The position numbers were made by a program, and so were the translations under genes. A stretch of DNA of 64,000 nt from Clostridiales bacterium (GTDB lineage Bacteria > Bacillota > Clostridia > Lachnospirales > Lachnospiraceae). Each line of letters begins with the position of its first letter. Position 1 is the first letter of the stretch. The stretch lies in contig JAJQAC010000014.1 of the NCBI GenBank assembly GCA_021204025.1, forward strand, positions 58,187 to 122,186. The letters run 5' to 3'. The notes under the pieces were generated by a model. That model saw only the letters and a list, made by a program, of their open reading frames with translations. It was not told the origin of the DNA and did no database searches. Positions 52,509 to 60,868 of the stretch are shown here, piece after piece.

Positions 52509-52512
52509 CTGC

Positions 52513-52827
52513 TTACCCCGCTGCGATCATCACGATCCAAAAGATAACCAGACATCCGCCGATCCCCATGCCGATCTTTGACAGCAGATAATTTTTCTCC
52601 GGCTCGACAAAAGAAAGCGCACCATAAATCAGAGCTGTCACAGCAAAAATCATACTGGACACTCCCCATGCGGCAATGTTTAACTCCCCCTGTCCCTCAT
52701 GGGCAATGCTTAATCCCAGACTGACGCCGGCAAAGACCATTGCCAGCAGCGAGGCTCCCAGGCTATAACGGCTCTTTTCTGCAAATGGTTTCTTTACATA
52801 AGATATTTTAAAGCCTTTTTCCTTCAT
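52513..52827 (-). CDS. DUF6142-like small membrane protein
   Basis: A 104-residue protein with three hydrophobic segments (about 25-43, 53-72 and 82-101) and the pattern SYVKKPFAEKSRYSLGASLLAM at the N-terminus, followed by YGALSFVEPEKNYLLSKIGMGIGG. This matches the Lachnospiraceae-type DUF6142 family. No function is proposed. The start MKEKGFKIS has GGAGG 7 bases upstream and overlaps the end of the VanZ gene by 20 bases. It is probably cotranscribed with the M29 aminopeptidase. Confidence 0.8.
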   Translation of the reverse strand: MKEKGFKISYVKKPFAEKSRYSLGASLLAMVFAGVSLGLSIAHEGQGELNIAAWGVSSMIFAVTALIYGALSFVEPEKNYLLSKIGMGIGGCLVIFWIVMIAAG

Positions 52828-53284
52828 GTCTGCGCCTCCCGGCCCGCAGGGCCTGAACCATCCGGTAACCGACATACCCCAGGATTCCTCCAATGGTGTT
52901 CAGAAAAATATCATCGATATCAAAACTTCCCACGCGAAAGATCAGCTGAGTCAGCTCAATGCAGAGACTAAACGCAAAACAAAGGCATATCGTATTCCCT
53001 GCCGCTTTACTCCTGCGGCTGACAACCGGGAGGAAAAAGCCACACGGCATAAAAGCCACCACATTGCCCACATCATTTAAAAGAAAAGCTTTCATGCCAA
53101 GCTGTTCCCGGTAATGATAAAATCGTCTGATTTCTTTAAACAAGGTCAGATTATAAGCATACTCTGACTGCACAATATCTCTGCCCAGCGATTCGGCAAA
53201 GATCAGGAAATAAACCAGAAACGCCAGATAAATGATAAAGAACACCCATCCGAGCTTCTGATTCCGTGTCGTGTTTCTGATCAT
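52808..53284 (-). CDS. VanZ family membrane protein
   Basis: A 158-residue membrane protein with helices at about 10-30, 68-86, 95-115 and 125-142. The VanZ signature is visible: NDVGNVVAFMPCGFFLPVV followed by CIELTQLIFRVGSFDIDDIFLNTIGGILGY. The family name comes from a teicoplanin-resistance accessory gene; most members, like this one, have no demonstrated role. ATG with GGAG. It overlaps the next gene by 20 bases. Confidence 0.88.
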   Translation of the reverse strand: MIRNTTRNQKLGWVFFIIYLAFLVYFLIFAESLGRDIVQSEYAYNLTLFKEIRRFYHYREQLGMKAFLLNDVGNVVAFMPCGFFLPVVSRRSKAAGNTICLCFAFSLCIELTQLIFRVGSFDIDDIFLNTIGGILGYVGYRMVQALRAGRRRHEGKRL

Positions 53285-53311
53285 AAAATCTCCATTTACC
53301 AGACGCGGCCG

Positions 53312-53467
53312 CTAAAATTCCAGATCGGACTTCCGTTTCAGCAAAATACTGCCATATACAATTGACAGTACGCCCAGCGTCACTCCCGTTACCAGCAGGA
53401 TAATTCCAATCACGATATTAACCGCGCCCGCATTTTTCATCGTATGATAAACCTTCTCCATCATCAT
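53312..53467 (-). CDS. Small single-helix membrane protein (about 49-51 aa)
   Basis: Between pyrE and the VanZ gene is a short frame beginning with three ATG codons. From the third it encodes MEKVYHTMKNAGAVNIVIG, one long hydrophobic segment (about residues 11-40) and the basic end LLKRKSDLEF. GAGGG lies upstream at a spacing that fits the second or third ATG. The composition is strongly protein-like with a clear membrane helix, and the gap otherwise has no purpose. I believe similar short proteins occur in Lachnospiraceae, but I cannot verify it. Function unknown. Confidence 0.65.
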   Translation of the reverse strand: MMMEKVYHTMKNAGAVNIVIGIILLVTGVTLGVLSIVYGSILLKRKSDLEF

Positions 53468-53475
53468 TTACCCTC

Positions 53476-54156
53476 TTACTCCGCTCCATACTGTTCATAA
53501 TACGCGTCAATTGCTCTCTTTAACGAATCGTCGATCACAACCCGGCCATGATAAGTCCGGTTATAGAGGTGCTCTACAACCTCTTTCATTGTCACGATCG
53601 CCGTCGTCTTTAACCCATAATTTTCTTCGATTTCTTTTAATGCAGACTTATTGCCCGTACCGCGCTCCATCCGGTCTACCGATACGACCAGCCCCAGCAC
53701 ATCCACATCACCCTGCGCCCGGATAATCGGCAGTGTCTCGCCAATCGAAGTCCCTGCCGTCGTCACATCCTCAATGATCACTACCCGGTCATGATCCCGG
53801 ATCGGACTCCCAAGCAGGATCCCCTTATCTCCGTGATCCTTGATCTCCTTGCGGTTGCTGCAGTAACGGATATCCGTATCATAATACTCGCTAATCGCCA
53901 TTGTTGTCGCGACAGCCAGCGGAATCCCCTTGTAGGCGGGTCCAAACAGAATATCAAAATCAAACCCAAACGCGTCCTGGATTGCCTTTGCATAATATTC
54001 ACCAAGACGGTTTAACTGAGTACCTGTGCGGTAAAAACCTGTATTGACAAAAAACGGTGTCCTGCGTCCGCTCTTCGTCACAAAATCTCCAAAGCGAAGG
54101 ACTTCACAGTCAATCATAAACTCAATAAATTCTTTTTTGTATTCTTCCAGTGCCAT
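53476..54156 (-). CDS. pyrE: Orotate phosphoribosyltransferase
   Basis: Makes OMP from orotate and PRPP. The 226-residue protein has SGRRTPFFVNTGFY, DILFGPAYKGIPLAVATTMAI, YCSNRKEIKDHGDKG and the PRPP motif RVVIIEDVTTAGTSIGE. The start MALEEYKKEF is taken from family ends; the frame continues 12 codons upstream into the pyrD junction. It is last of pyrF-pyrK-pyrD-pyrE, about 28 bases after pyrD. Confidence 0.96.
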   Translation of the reverse strand: MALEEYKKEFIEFMIDCEVLRFGDFVTKSGRRTPFFVNTGFYRTGTQLNRLGEYYAKAIQDAFGFDFDILFGPAYKGIPLAVATTMAISEYYDTDIRYCSNRKEIKDHGDKGILLGSPIRDHDRVVIIEDVTTAGTSIGETLPIIRAQGDVDVLGLVVSVDRMERGTGNKSALKEIEENYGLKTTAIVTMKEVVEHLYNRTYHGRVVIDDSLKRAIDAYYEQYGAE

Positions 54157-54184
54157 AATATCACGAATCTCCTTTTTCTCTTTT

Positions 54185-55084
54185 TCATACACACCCGATC
54201 AGTTCACGGATATCTTCTACATGATTATCACGCATAAACTGTTCCATGCCATCGATGATTTCAGTTATAACAGCAGGATTGCTGAAATTTGCCGTCCCGA
54301 CTGCCACGGCGGTCGCTCCCGCCATCATAAACTCAATCGCGTCTTCCGCGTTCATGATCCCGCCCATCCCGATGACCGGGATCCTGACCGCGTGAGCCGC
54401 CTGATAGACCATCCTCACCGCAATTGGTTTCACCGCGGGTCCCGAAAGTCCTCCTGTGTGATTTGCCAGCGCAAAACAACGACGGTGAACATCAATCTTC
54501 ATCGCGGTCAGCGTATTGATCAGCGAGACCGCGTCCGCTCCGCCTGCCTCTGCGGCCTTCGCGATCGATGTGATATCTGTCACATTGGGCGTGAGTTTCA
54601 TGATAACCGGCCGCTTCGCACGTTTCTTAATCCCTGCCGTAATCCGCTCGACGCCTTTCGGATCCTGCCCGAAGGAAAGACCTCCTGCCTTTACATTCGG
54701 ACAGGAAATATTGATCTCCAGCATATCTACCGGCTGATCCGCCAGCTTTTCCACACAGTCAAAGTATTCCTCCTCGCTGTGACCACATACATTAATGATG
54801 ATATTCGTATCAAACTGCCGCAGAAACGGAATATCACGGCGGATGTAAACATCCACGCCCGGATTCTGCAGTCCAACCGCATTCATCATACCCCCGCTCA
54901 CCTCGGCTATCCTGGGAGTCGGGTTCCCCTCCCACGGGACGCTCGCCACCCCTTTGGTCGTAACCGCACCAAGCCGGTTCAGATCTACAAATTCACCGTA
55001 TTCCATGCCGCTGCCGAACGTACCTGAACAGGTCGTGACGGGATTTTTCCACTCGACACCCGCGATCGTAACTCTGGTATTCAT
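54185..55084 (-). CDS. pyrD: Dihydroorotate dehydrogenase, NAD-dependent catalytic subunit (PyrDB)
   Basis: Class 1B enzyme oxidising dihydroorotate, partner of PyrK. The 299-residue barrel shows NPVTTCSGTFGSGMEY, GLQNPGVDVYI, EINISCPNVKAGGLSFGQ (active-site cysteine region), VIMKLTPNVTDI and VIGMGGIMNAEDAIEFMMAGATAVAVGTANF. The ATG overlaps the pyrK stop by one base, so the two subunits are translationally coupled. Confidence 0.96.
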   Translation of the reverse strand: MNTRVTIAGVEWKNPVTTCSGTFGSGMEYGEFVDLNRLGAVTTKGVASVPWEGNPTPRIAEVSGGMMNAVGLQNPGVDVYIRRDIPFLRQFDTNIIINVCGHSEEEYFDCVEKLADQPVDMLEINISCPNVKAGGLSFGQDPKGVERITAGIKKRAKRPVIMKLTPNVTDITSIAKAAEAGGADAVSLINTLTAMKIDVHRRCFALANHTGGLSGPAVKPIAVRMVYQAAHAVRIPVIGMGGIMNAEDAIEFMMAGATAVAVGTANFSNPAVITEIIDGMEQFMRDNHVEDIRELIGCV

Positions 55085-55860
55085 CAAAGTTCCACCTCCC
55101 TGGCGTTAAAAACCGGTCCGTCCTTGCAGATTCGCTTATTTTTTACATGAGAATGTTCATCCATCTCTCCCGTCTTACACACACACGCCAGACATGCGCC
55201 GATCCCGCAGGCCATCCGCTCCTCCAGAGAAATCCAGCATTCGATCTGCCGCTGTGCGGCATAAGCCTTTACCGCGCGCAGCATCGGCGCCGGACCGCAG
55301 GCATAGATCACATCCGCGTCCAGTCCGTGCTCCCGGATCGCGTCCAGCACATTACCATGCGTCCCATAACTGCCATCCTCTGTCGCGACCGTAACCGTCC
55401 CGTAAGGTTCAAATTCTTCCTTCAGGAACAGAACATCACGATACCCGAGTACAATCTCCTTCTCGCACTGCAGATTTTCCGCAAGTCCAAGCATCGGCGG
55501 GATCCCGATCCCTCCTCCGATGATAAATGCCTTTTTTGTATTGTCTGTGTCGTAACCGTTTCCCAGGGGACCCAGGACCCGAATCTCATCACCCTCGCGG
55601 TATCCGGAAAATTCCCTTGTCCCGGCACCAACAGTCCGATATACCATCCGCAGTCTCCCGCGTTCCCTGTCGATCTCGCAGATACTGATCGGTCTGGGGA
55701 GAAGTCTCGTCGGATCCTTTGTATAAACGGAGAGGAACTGCCCGGGCCGCGCCTTCGCCGCAATCTCTTCTGCCTGAATCCACATACTGAACACATCCTG
55801 CGCCAGCGCCTCCTGACTCACAACGGACGCTCTCAGCATCGTCTTTCCCGCATCTTCCAT
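55084..55860 (-). CDS. pyrK: Dihydroorotate dehydrogenase electron-transfer subunit PyrK
   Basis: A 258-residue FAD/2Fe-2S protein that passes electrons from PyrD to NAD. The FAD domain has RPISICEIDRERGRLRMVYRTVGAGT, GPLGNGY and AFIIGGGIGIPPMLGLAENL, then ACGPAPMLRAVKAYA. The iron-sulfur cysteines are CGIGACLACVCKT and a later RICKDGPVF. ATG with GGAG. About 40 bases after pyrF. Confidence 0.96.
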   Translation of the reverse strand: MEDAGKTMLRASVVSQEALAQDVFSMWIQAEEIAAKARPGQFLSVYTKDPTRLLPRPISICEIDRERGRLRMVYRTVGAGTREFSGYREGDEIRVLGPLGNGYDTDNTKKAFIIGGGIGIPPMLGLAENLQCEKEIVLGYRDVLFLKEEFEPYGTVTVATEDGSYGTHGNVLDAIREHGLDADVIYACGPAPMLRAVKAYAAQRQIECWISLEERMACGIGACLACVCKTGEMDEHSHVKNKRICKDGPVFNAREVEL

Positions 55861-55901
55861 GACTGTTCTCCTATTAACTATTTTATGATTAACAGGTCTG
55901 C

Positions 55902-56819
55902 TTACAGCACGCTGTTAATGTCCGTCACCATATCGATAACCGCCTGTCTGGAAGCCTCCGCAAAATGCTCCGCTCCGAAGCGGGCGTACTTCTCCTGACG
56001 ATATGCCGCTATAATACCGCGTGACGAATTAACAACTGCCCCCAGTCCGTCCTCGTTAAAACATGCTTTCAGATCTTTCGCCGTACCCCCCTGCGCTCCG
56101 TAACCCGGCACAAGGAAATAAGTATCCGGCATCTGCCTGCGCAGCGCCGCGGACATCTCCGGATAAGTCGCACCTACGACCGCGCCTACGTTGCTGTATC
56201 TGCCGTCCTTGCAGTCTGAGCCCCATTCGACAACCTTATCTGCCACATGCTCATACAGCGGTTTCCCGTCGATCTGCCTGTCCTGAAATTCGCCGCTTGA
56301 CGGATTGGAGGTCTTTACCAGGACAAAGATTCCCTTATCCTCCTTCTTACAGACATCAACAAACGGTTTGACACCGTCTGTGCCCAGATAAGGATTTACC
56401 GTCACAAAATCTGTATCAAACGCGCGGAAAACATTCCCACCCACCTGTACTTTGCCCAGATGTGCGACCGCATATGCCGCTGAAGTAGATCCAATATCGC
56501 CGCGCTTTGCGTCACCGATCACCACCAGTCCCTTTTCCTGGCAATAACGCACGGTTTTTTCATATATCTTTAAGCCCTCGATCCCAAACTGTTCATACAT
56601 CGCGATCTGCGGCTTTACTGCCGGGATCAGATCCCAGGTGTGATCAATGATCTCTTTGTTAAAATTCCAGACTGCGTCCGCCGCTCCCTCCAGCGTCTCT
56701 CCTAATTCTTTATAAGACCGGGTAAGAATCTGTTCAGGAATATAATTTAACATGGGATCAAGGCCGACGCAGATCGGCGCTTTGGTCTCCTGAATTTTCT
56801 GAATCAGTTTTTGAATCAT
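55902..56819 (-). CDS. pyrF: Orotidine-5'-phosphate decarboxylase (type 2)
   Basis: Forms UMP. The 305-residue length and motifs indicate the longer type: APICVGLDPMLNYIP, VIGDAKRGDIGSTSAAYA with the catalytic Lys-Asp, NPYLGTDGVKPFVD, VGATYPEMSAALRR and VPGYGAQGG. The start MIQKLIQKI is preferred over an ATG six codons upstream. First gene of the pyr run with its own promoter 70-100 bases upstream. No PyrR-type attenuator was found. Confidence 0.95.
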   Translation of the reverse strand: MIQKLIQKIQETKAPICVGLDPMLNYIPEQILTRSYKELGETLEGAADAVWNFNKEIIDHTWDLIPAVKPQIAMYEQFGIEGLKIYEKTVRYCQEKGLVVIGDAKRGDIGSTSAAYAVAHLGKVQVGGNVFRAFDTDFVTVNPYLGTDGVKPFVDVCKKEDKGIFVLVKTSNPSSGEFQDRQIDGKPLYEHVADKVVEWGSDCKDGRYSNVGAVVGATYPEMSAALRRQMPDTYFLVPGYGAQGGTAKDLKACFNEDGLGAVVNSSRGIIAAYRQEKYARFGAEHFAEASRQAVIDMVTDINSVL

Positions 56820-56889
56820 GGCTGTTTCCTCCTGCAAATATTACATTTCTACATGAACTTTTAATCGTTTTGAAACATGAATCGGATAC

Positions 56890-56918
56890 ATTCTACCATA
56901 ACAAAAAGTTGCTTTCAA
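56890..56918 (-). promoter_or_regulatory. Promoter of the pyrFKDE run
   Basis: TTGAAA, a 17-base spacer and TAGAAT on the minus strand. Confidence 0.65.
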
Positions 56919-57041
56919 GCAAAACACTTGCAATCCCCCCTTTTTTTGCTTATACTCAAATTGAGAATACGCTTATGTTCCTTTGATCTGACTGGTGATT
57001 CCGCGTTTCTGCCTGAATCCCTCTTCTCCGGAGGTCTTATA

Positions 57042-57839
57042 TTGACATTATATATAGAAAAAACCACAAATCTGAATGCCGGGCAGCACCGTTTGCTCCT
57101 GGCTCTGACCGCTTCCTGCAACAGGAAGGAAATGCAAACGATATCTTATCCCCTGGAGGAGGAAGATGTCCTGCATTACCTGCTGTGGAGCCGCGGCCCG
57201 CAACCCGGCAGCCGGAAACTGGCCGGCGCGCTCGCCATCCTGCCTCTGGACGATGATGTCGCCGAGTGTGTTGCCATGATCCATCCCTTCTACCGGCGAA
57301 AAGGTTTCTTTACCCGGCTTCTGAAACACGCTCGCAGAGACTTTGCCCACTTTGATTTTCTTTTCCCTGTCCCGGAAGGAGCCGGCGACGTAATCGCTTC
57401 CCTGCAGGCAGCCGGCGCGGAATATGACCATACGGATCTTATGATGGAATATCTGACAATCCAATGTCCGGCAGTACAGGTATTATCAGAGCCCCTTATT
57501 TCCGAATCTCCTGTTCCGGAACCCTCCATTCCGGAAGTCTTTCTCTGGCCTGCAAAAAACCCAGACTCCATCGGTTCCTGCCGTGTCATCCCGCTCTCCC
57601 CGGACTGTGTCTGCCTCTGCCAGGTCGAGATTTCCCCCGCATCTCGCGGCCTTGGCCACGGCACAGCGATGATCCGCTCTCTGCTTAATCATCTGCGCCA
57701 ATGCGGTATCTGCCGGGTCATTCTCCATGTGGAAAAAGAAAATACTCCCGCTGTCGCCCTGTATAAAAAAACAGGATTCCGCGTCATCGAAACCCTGTCT
57801 TACTCCCTGCTGCCATCCGCCAGCCGGGCAGACGATTAA
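57042..57839 (+). CDS. Tandem-GNAT acetyltransferase
   Basis: A 265-residue protein with two GNAT-like units. The first (about residues 60-120) has AGALAILPLDDDVAECVAMI followed by HPFYRRKGFFTRLLKHARRDF. The second (about 185-255) has the better-kept acetyl-CoA loop SRGLGHGTAMIRSLLNHL and ILHVEKENTPAVALYKKTGFRVIE. The start is set at a TTG because GGAGG lies exactly 7 bases before it; the frame extends a further 55 codons upstream without a ribosome site. Substrate unknown. It overlaps the convergent RelQ-like gene by 4 bases. Confidence 0.82.
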   Translation: MTLYIEKTTNLNAGQHRLLLALTASCNRKEMQTISYPLEEEDVLHYLLWSRGPQPGSRKLAGALAILPLDDDVAECVAMIHPFYRRKGFFTRLLKHARRDFAHFDFLFPVPEGAGDVIASLQAAGAEYDHTDLMMEYLTIQCPAVQVLSEPLISESPVPEPSIPEVFLWPAKNPDSIGSCRVIPLSPDCVCLCQVEISPASRGLGHGTAMIRSLLNHLRQCGICRVILHVEKENTPAVALYKKTGFRVIETLSYSLLPSASRADD

Positions 57840-58567
57840 TCTACCATTACAATTCCACCCTGCTGCTCAATATTCTGGCGGATCCTCAGCATCTGCTGAT
57901 CAGTATTTGCGATCACCTCCGCGCACTGGCGAAGTTCCTCTGTAATCAGCTGGGAGTCCTGCACAATATCCTTCTTATATTTCAGCTGATGATCCAGGCT
58001 CGCCCAGAAATCCATCGCGATCGTACGGATCTGCACCTCGACCCGCATGTTTTTCTTTTCATCGGAAAAATATACCGGTATCTCCAGAATCAGATGATAA
58101 CTCCGATAACCGTTAGGTTTCGGATTCCTGATATAATCCTTCACCGTCAGCACCTTCACGTCATCCTGTCTCACCAGCATATCCGCCACTGTATAAATCT
58201 CGTCCAGAAAAGAACAGATCACGCGGATGCCGGCCACATCGTCCAGATGCTCCATCATGGATTCCACCGTCACCGGATATCCCTTCCGACGAAGTTTTTC
58301 GACGATACTGCTCGGTTTTTTTACACGGGACTTAATCAGTTCGATCGGATTTCTCTGATTACGAATCGAGAGATCGTCATTCAGCACCTCCAGCTTGGTC
58401 TTCACCTCGCGGATCGCGCATGAATACATCATAAGTGCCCGCTGAAATTCTTTTGCCTGACGCACAAAATCATCCGGAACCTGTGCCAGATTCGGTACAT
58501 TTACCGTAGACAGATGCAGTTCACTGTTCGGGTTCAGATTCCCATTATCACTGAGATTTGTGTCCAT
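57836..58567 (-). CDS. Small (p)ppGpp synthetase, RelQ/YjbM-like
   Basis: A 243-residue single-domain alarmone synthetase. The RelA_SpoT domain motifs are RVKKPSSIVEKLRRKG, DDVAGIRVICSFLDEIYTVADML, VKDYIRNPKPNGYRSYHLILEIPV and VEVQIRTIAMDFWASLDHQLKYK, with no hydrolase, TGS or ACT domains. It should make pppGpp/ppGpp from GTP/GDP and ATP. The start MDTNLSDNG has GAGGTG 6 bases upstream; two in-frame ATGs before it are less suited. It has its own promoter and stands opposite the GNAT gene. Confidence 0.92.
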   Translation of the reverse strand: MDTNLSDNGNLNPNSELHLSTVNVPNLAQVPDDFVRQAKEFQRALMMYSCAIREVKTKLEVLNDDLSIRNQRNPIELIKSRVKKPSSIVEKLRRKGYPVTVESMMEHLDDVAGIRVICSFLDEIYTVADMLVRQDDVKVLTVKDYIRNPKPNGYRSYHLILEIPVYFSDEKKNMRVEVQIRTIAMDFWASLDHQLKYKKDIVQDSQLITEELRQCAEVIANTDQQMLRIRQNIEQQGGIVMVD

Positions 58568-58674
58568 TCGCACACCTCTTGTCATGAAAATATTCCAGGC
58601 GCGGTTTCCACGCTTACAGCCAACACACCGGTACTTACCTGTCATGTCCCCGACATCCTGGATTCTTACTATCC

Positions 58675-58703
58675 ATTATAAGAGAGTTCTGAACAAATAA
58701 CAA
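58675..58703 (-). promoter_or_regulatory. Promoter of the RelQ-like gene
   Basis: TTGTTA, a 17-base spacer and a perfect TATAAT on the minus strand. Confidence 0.65.
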
Positions 58704-58795
58704 GGTTTAAAGTGTGAACTTTTCAGTAATTTTTCATAAAGATTTCCAATGACAGTAACCATCCATCCGAAATATCATCTGCGTCATAAAACCGC

Positions 58796-60160
58796 TCAAC
58801 ACAGCTGCGCCATTTTCCGATACCGATTATAGACATAAAACGAGATTGCCGTCACAATTGCATCCGATACCAGCTGTGACCACACCAGACCGTAAATGCC
58901 AAACAGTGCGTTCATCACAAACAGCATCGGGATATTGACTACAGCCCACCGTGTCACTCCCAGAAAAAGCGCCTTTTTCCCTTCGCCGAACGCATTAAAG
59001 ATATGTACCGTCGAAAAGCACAGAAACATCCACGGTGTCGCCAATATCCGCACCCGGATAAAATCCACTCCCAGACGCACAGTTTCCGCATCCGATATAA
59101 AGAACCGCACCAGTGCCACTGCTCCCAGTTCATAAAGACAGATGCTCAGAACGCTGATCACAAGGCCAAGCTGTCTGGCGTAACGAATCACACTGTTCAT
59201 TCTTTTATAATTATGTGAGGAAAAATTATACGCTGTCAGTGGTACGATACCCTGACAGATACCGATCCCCACATTTAAAGGTAGTCTCTCCGCCTTTAAT
59301 ACAATGCCGATCGCCGCCAGCGCAATATCTCCGTACGTAACCATCAGCCTGTCCAGGATTACATAGTCCAGATCAAATAAAAACGTCGCGATCGATGAGG
59401 GAACCCCCACCCAGAAAATTGATTTTATGCTGTCTTTTGACGGCATTCCCTTTTGGAGATCCAGGGAAATGACATGTTTTCCTCTTGTCTGATGCAGGAC
59501 GCGGAGAAAATAACCACAGGCCGTACAGTTGGAGATGCATGTCGCAATCCCGACCCCCAGCGCCTCCATTCCCTGCGGCAGTATTAAAAACATCAGAAGC
59601 GGATCCAGCACAATGTTTAAGATCCCGCCCATCGCGATGCCAAAACTGGCGTTTTTCGAATATCCAACACTTCTCAGCAAATTGGACAGCACATTCGACA
59701 TGACTGTTGGGATGCCGCCAATCACGATCACACAAAATGTGTACTGCCTGGCGTAGTGAATGGTATTTTCCCCCGCGCCCAGCGCTCTCAGAAGTGGATT
59801 CATAAAAAATGCCATACTCAGTGAAAAAAACGCCGCAATGATAATCGCCAGATAAATACTGAATACGCTGACCCGCTCTGCTTCCTCCTCACAGTCCTTT
59901 CCCAGCAGCCGCGAGATCAGCGTCCCACCACCGACACCGGTCAGTCCGGCAATCGACAGAGAAAGGTTAAAAATCGGCAGGATCATCGAAATTCCCGCCA
60001 CCATATAGGGATTATTGGTTCTGCCTACATAAAACGTATCCGCCATGTTGTAAATCAGTACAATCACCTGGCTGATAATCATGGGCACCGCCATCAGACG
60101 CACGGCCTCCGGCACCGGCAGTTCTTCAAAGATTTTCTTTTTTTCTGCTATTTGTTCCAT
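58796..60160 (-). CDS. MATE family efflux transporter
   Basis: A 454-residue twelve-helix exporter of the NorM/MepA-like group. The two homologous halves each begin with a helix bundle: MAVPMIISQVIVLIYNMADTFYVG in the first and FWVGVPSSIATFLFDLDYVILDRLMV in the second. GGGTLISRLLGKDCEEEAERV follows the first pair. It probably extrudes organic cations or drugs using an ion gradient. The start MEQIAEKKKIFEEL has AAAGGAG close upstream; a longer frame is non-coding. Nothing indicates the substrate. Confidence 0.92.
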   Translation of the reverse strand: MEQIAEKKKIFEELPVPEAVRLMAVPMIISQVIVLIYNMADTFYVGRTNNPYMVAGISMILPIFNLSLSIAGLTGVGGGTLISRLLGKDCEEEAERVSVFSIYLAIIIAAFFSLSMAFFMNPLLRALGAGENTIHYARQYTFCVIVIGGIPTVMSNVLSNLLRSVGYSKNASFGIAMGGILNIVLDPLLMFLILPQGMEALGVGIATCISNCTACGYFLRVLHQTRGKHVISLDLQKGMPSKDSIKSIFWVGVPSSIATFLFDLDYVILDRLMVTYGDIALAAIGIVLKAERLPLNVGIGICQGIVPLTAYNFSSHNYKRMNSVIRYARQLGLVISVLSICLYELGAVALVRFFISDAETVRLGVDFIRVRILATPWMFLCFSTVHIFNAFGEGKKALFLGVTRWAVVNIPMLFVMNALFGIYGLVWSQLVSDAIVTAISFYVYNRYRKMAQLC

Positions 60161-60395
60161 TCTGCTCCTTTCGCTGCCATCCGTCCACCCTTTTGCCATT
60201 TTTTCTCTGTCATAAATATGGAATAAAAATATAAAATTTCTCGGATCAGGGAAATTCATTCCCTTCTGAAAGACTACCCGGATATTATAACAATTATCGA
60301 TCTGAAATTCAATCACGGTTTGAACCTGCCAAAGTCCGTCTTCACTGCCCTGGGATAACCGGAAAATTTCTTCCAATCATTTTTCTGAAAAGGGA

Positions 60396-60424
60396 TTGCT
60401 TTTTCTCTCCGGCTTTCGTATAAT
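60396..60424 (+). promoter_or_regulatory. Promoter of the thiamine operon
   Basis: TTGCTT, a 17-base spacer and a perfect TATAAT. The -10 box coincides with the first bases of the repeat copy that follows, so the repeat appears to supply it. Confidence 0.65.
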
Positions 60425-60620
60425 ATAGCTTATCGGAAGTTGCGTCAGCAACTGCCGATAAAAGGGGCGTAAGCCCCGTCCATCTGATTATGAGGTTCTG
60501 CGTAGCAGGTTCTCATAATATAACTTATCGGAAGTTCTATCAGGAACTTTCGATAAAAGGCGCATGCTTTTGCGCCGTAAATCCGATTATAGGGTTCCGC
60601 GAAGCGGGTTCCTATAATAT
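60419..60620. repeat. Repeat family 2, tandem copies C and D
   Basis: Two units of about 100 bases head to tail (about 60419-60519 and 60516-60620). Each has three hairpins in order: TTATCGG-AAGTT.../...AACT-CGATAA, a GGCG/CGCC stem, and GATTAT(G/A)(A/G)GG...GGTTCTCATAAT or its variant. Both ends carry TATAATATA. They stand between the promoter and the TPP riboswitch, so they would be part of the 5' untranslated RNA. Confidence 0.85.
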
Positions 60621-60630
60621 AGCCTATAAC

Positions 60631-60728
60631 CAAGGAGATGGGGAGCTGGCTGTAACCGGCTGAGAGGAAGCTATATCGCTTCGACCCTTAACCTGATTTG
60701 GATAATGCCAACGTAGGGAATTCCGTAA
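60631..60728 (+). ncRNA. TPP (thi-box) riboswitch
   Basis: Shows the conserved aptamer parts in order: GGGGAGCTGGC, GGCTGAGAGG, GACCCTTAACCTGATTTGG and ATAATGCCAACGTAGGGA. It lies upstream of thiW and is followed by a terminator hairpin, so it very likely shuts off thiW-thiD-thiC when thiamine pyrophosphate is plentiful. Confidence 0.95.
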
Positions 60729-60742
60729 GCTGATAAGCGACA

Positions 60743-60776
60743 AAGAGGTGCCTGCGCACTTCTTTTTATTTTTTAG
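60743..60776 (+). terminator. Riboswitch expression-platform terminator
   Basis: AAGAGGTGC pairs with GCACTTCTT (4-base loop, one G-T) and is followed by TTTATTTTTT. Confidence 0.85.
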
Positions 60777-60800
60777 TCAGCCTGTGAAATCAGACACGAG

Positions 60801-60825
60801 AGTTCCGCTTTGCGGAACTTTTTCA
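60801..60825 (+). terminator. Second terminator-like hairpin in the thi leader
   Basis: AGTTCCGC pairs perfectly with GCGGAACT over a 3-base loop and is followed by TTTTC. It lies about 25 bases after the first terminator and before the thiW ribosome site. Confidence 0.7.
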
Positions 60826-60868
60826 TTTGAGAAAAACCCTTCGCGCAGGAAAGGAGATTTTTATTTTT

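Noticed and set aside
54044..55027. Open frame of 327 codons on the plus strand opposite pyrD/pyrE
   Set aside because: Shadow of two well-supported genes on the other strand; low-complexity, His/Arg-rich product.
56820..56920. PyrR attenuator upstream of pyrF
   Set aside because: No PyrR-binding loop or antiterminator/terminator pair could be read between the promoter and the start.
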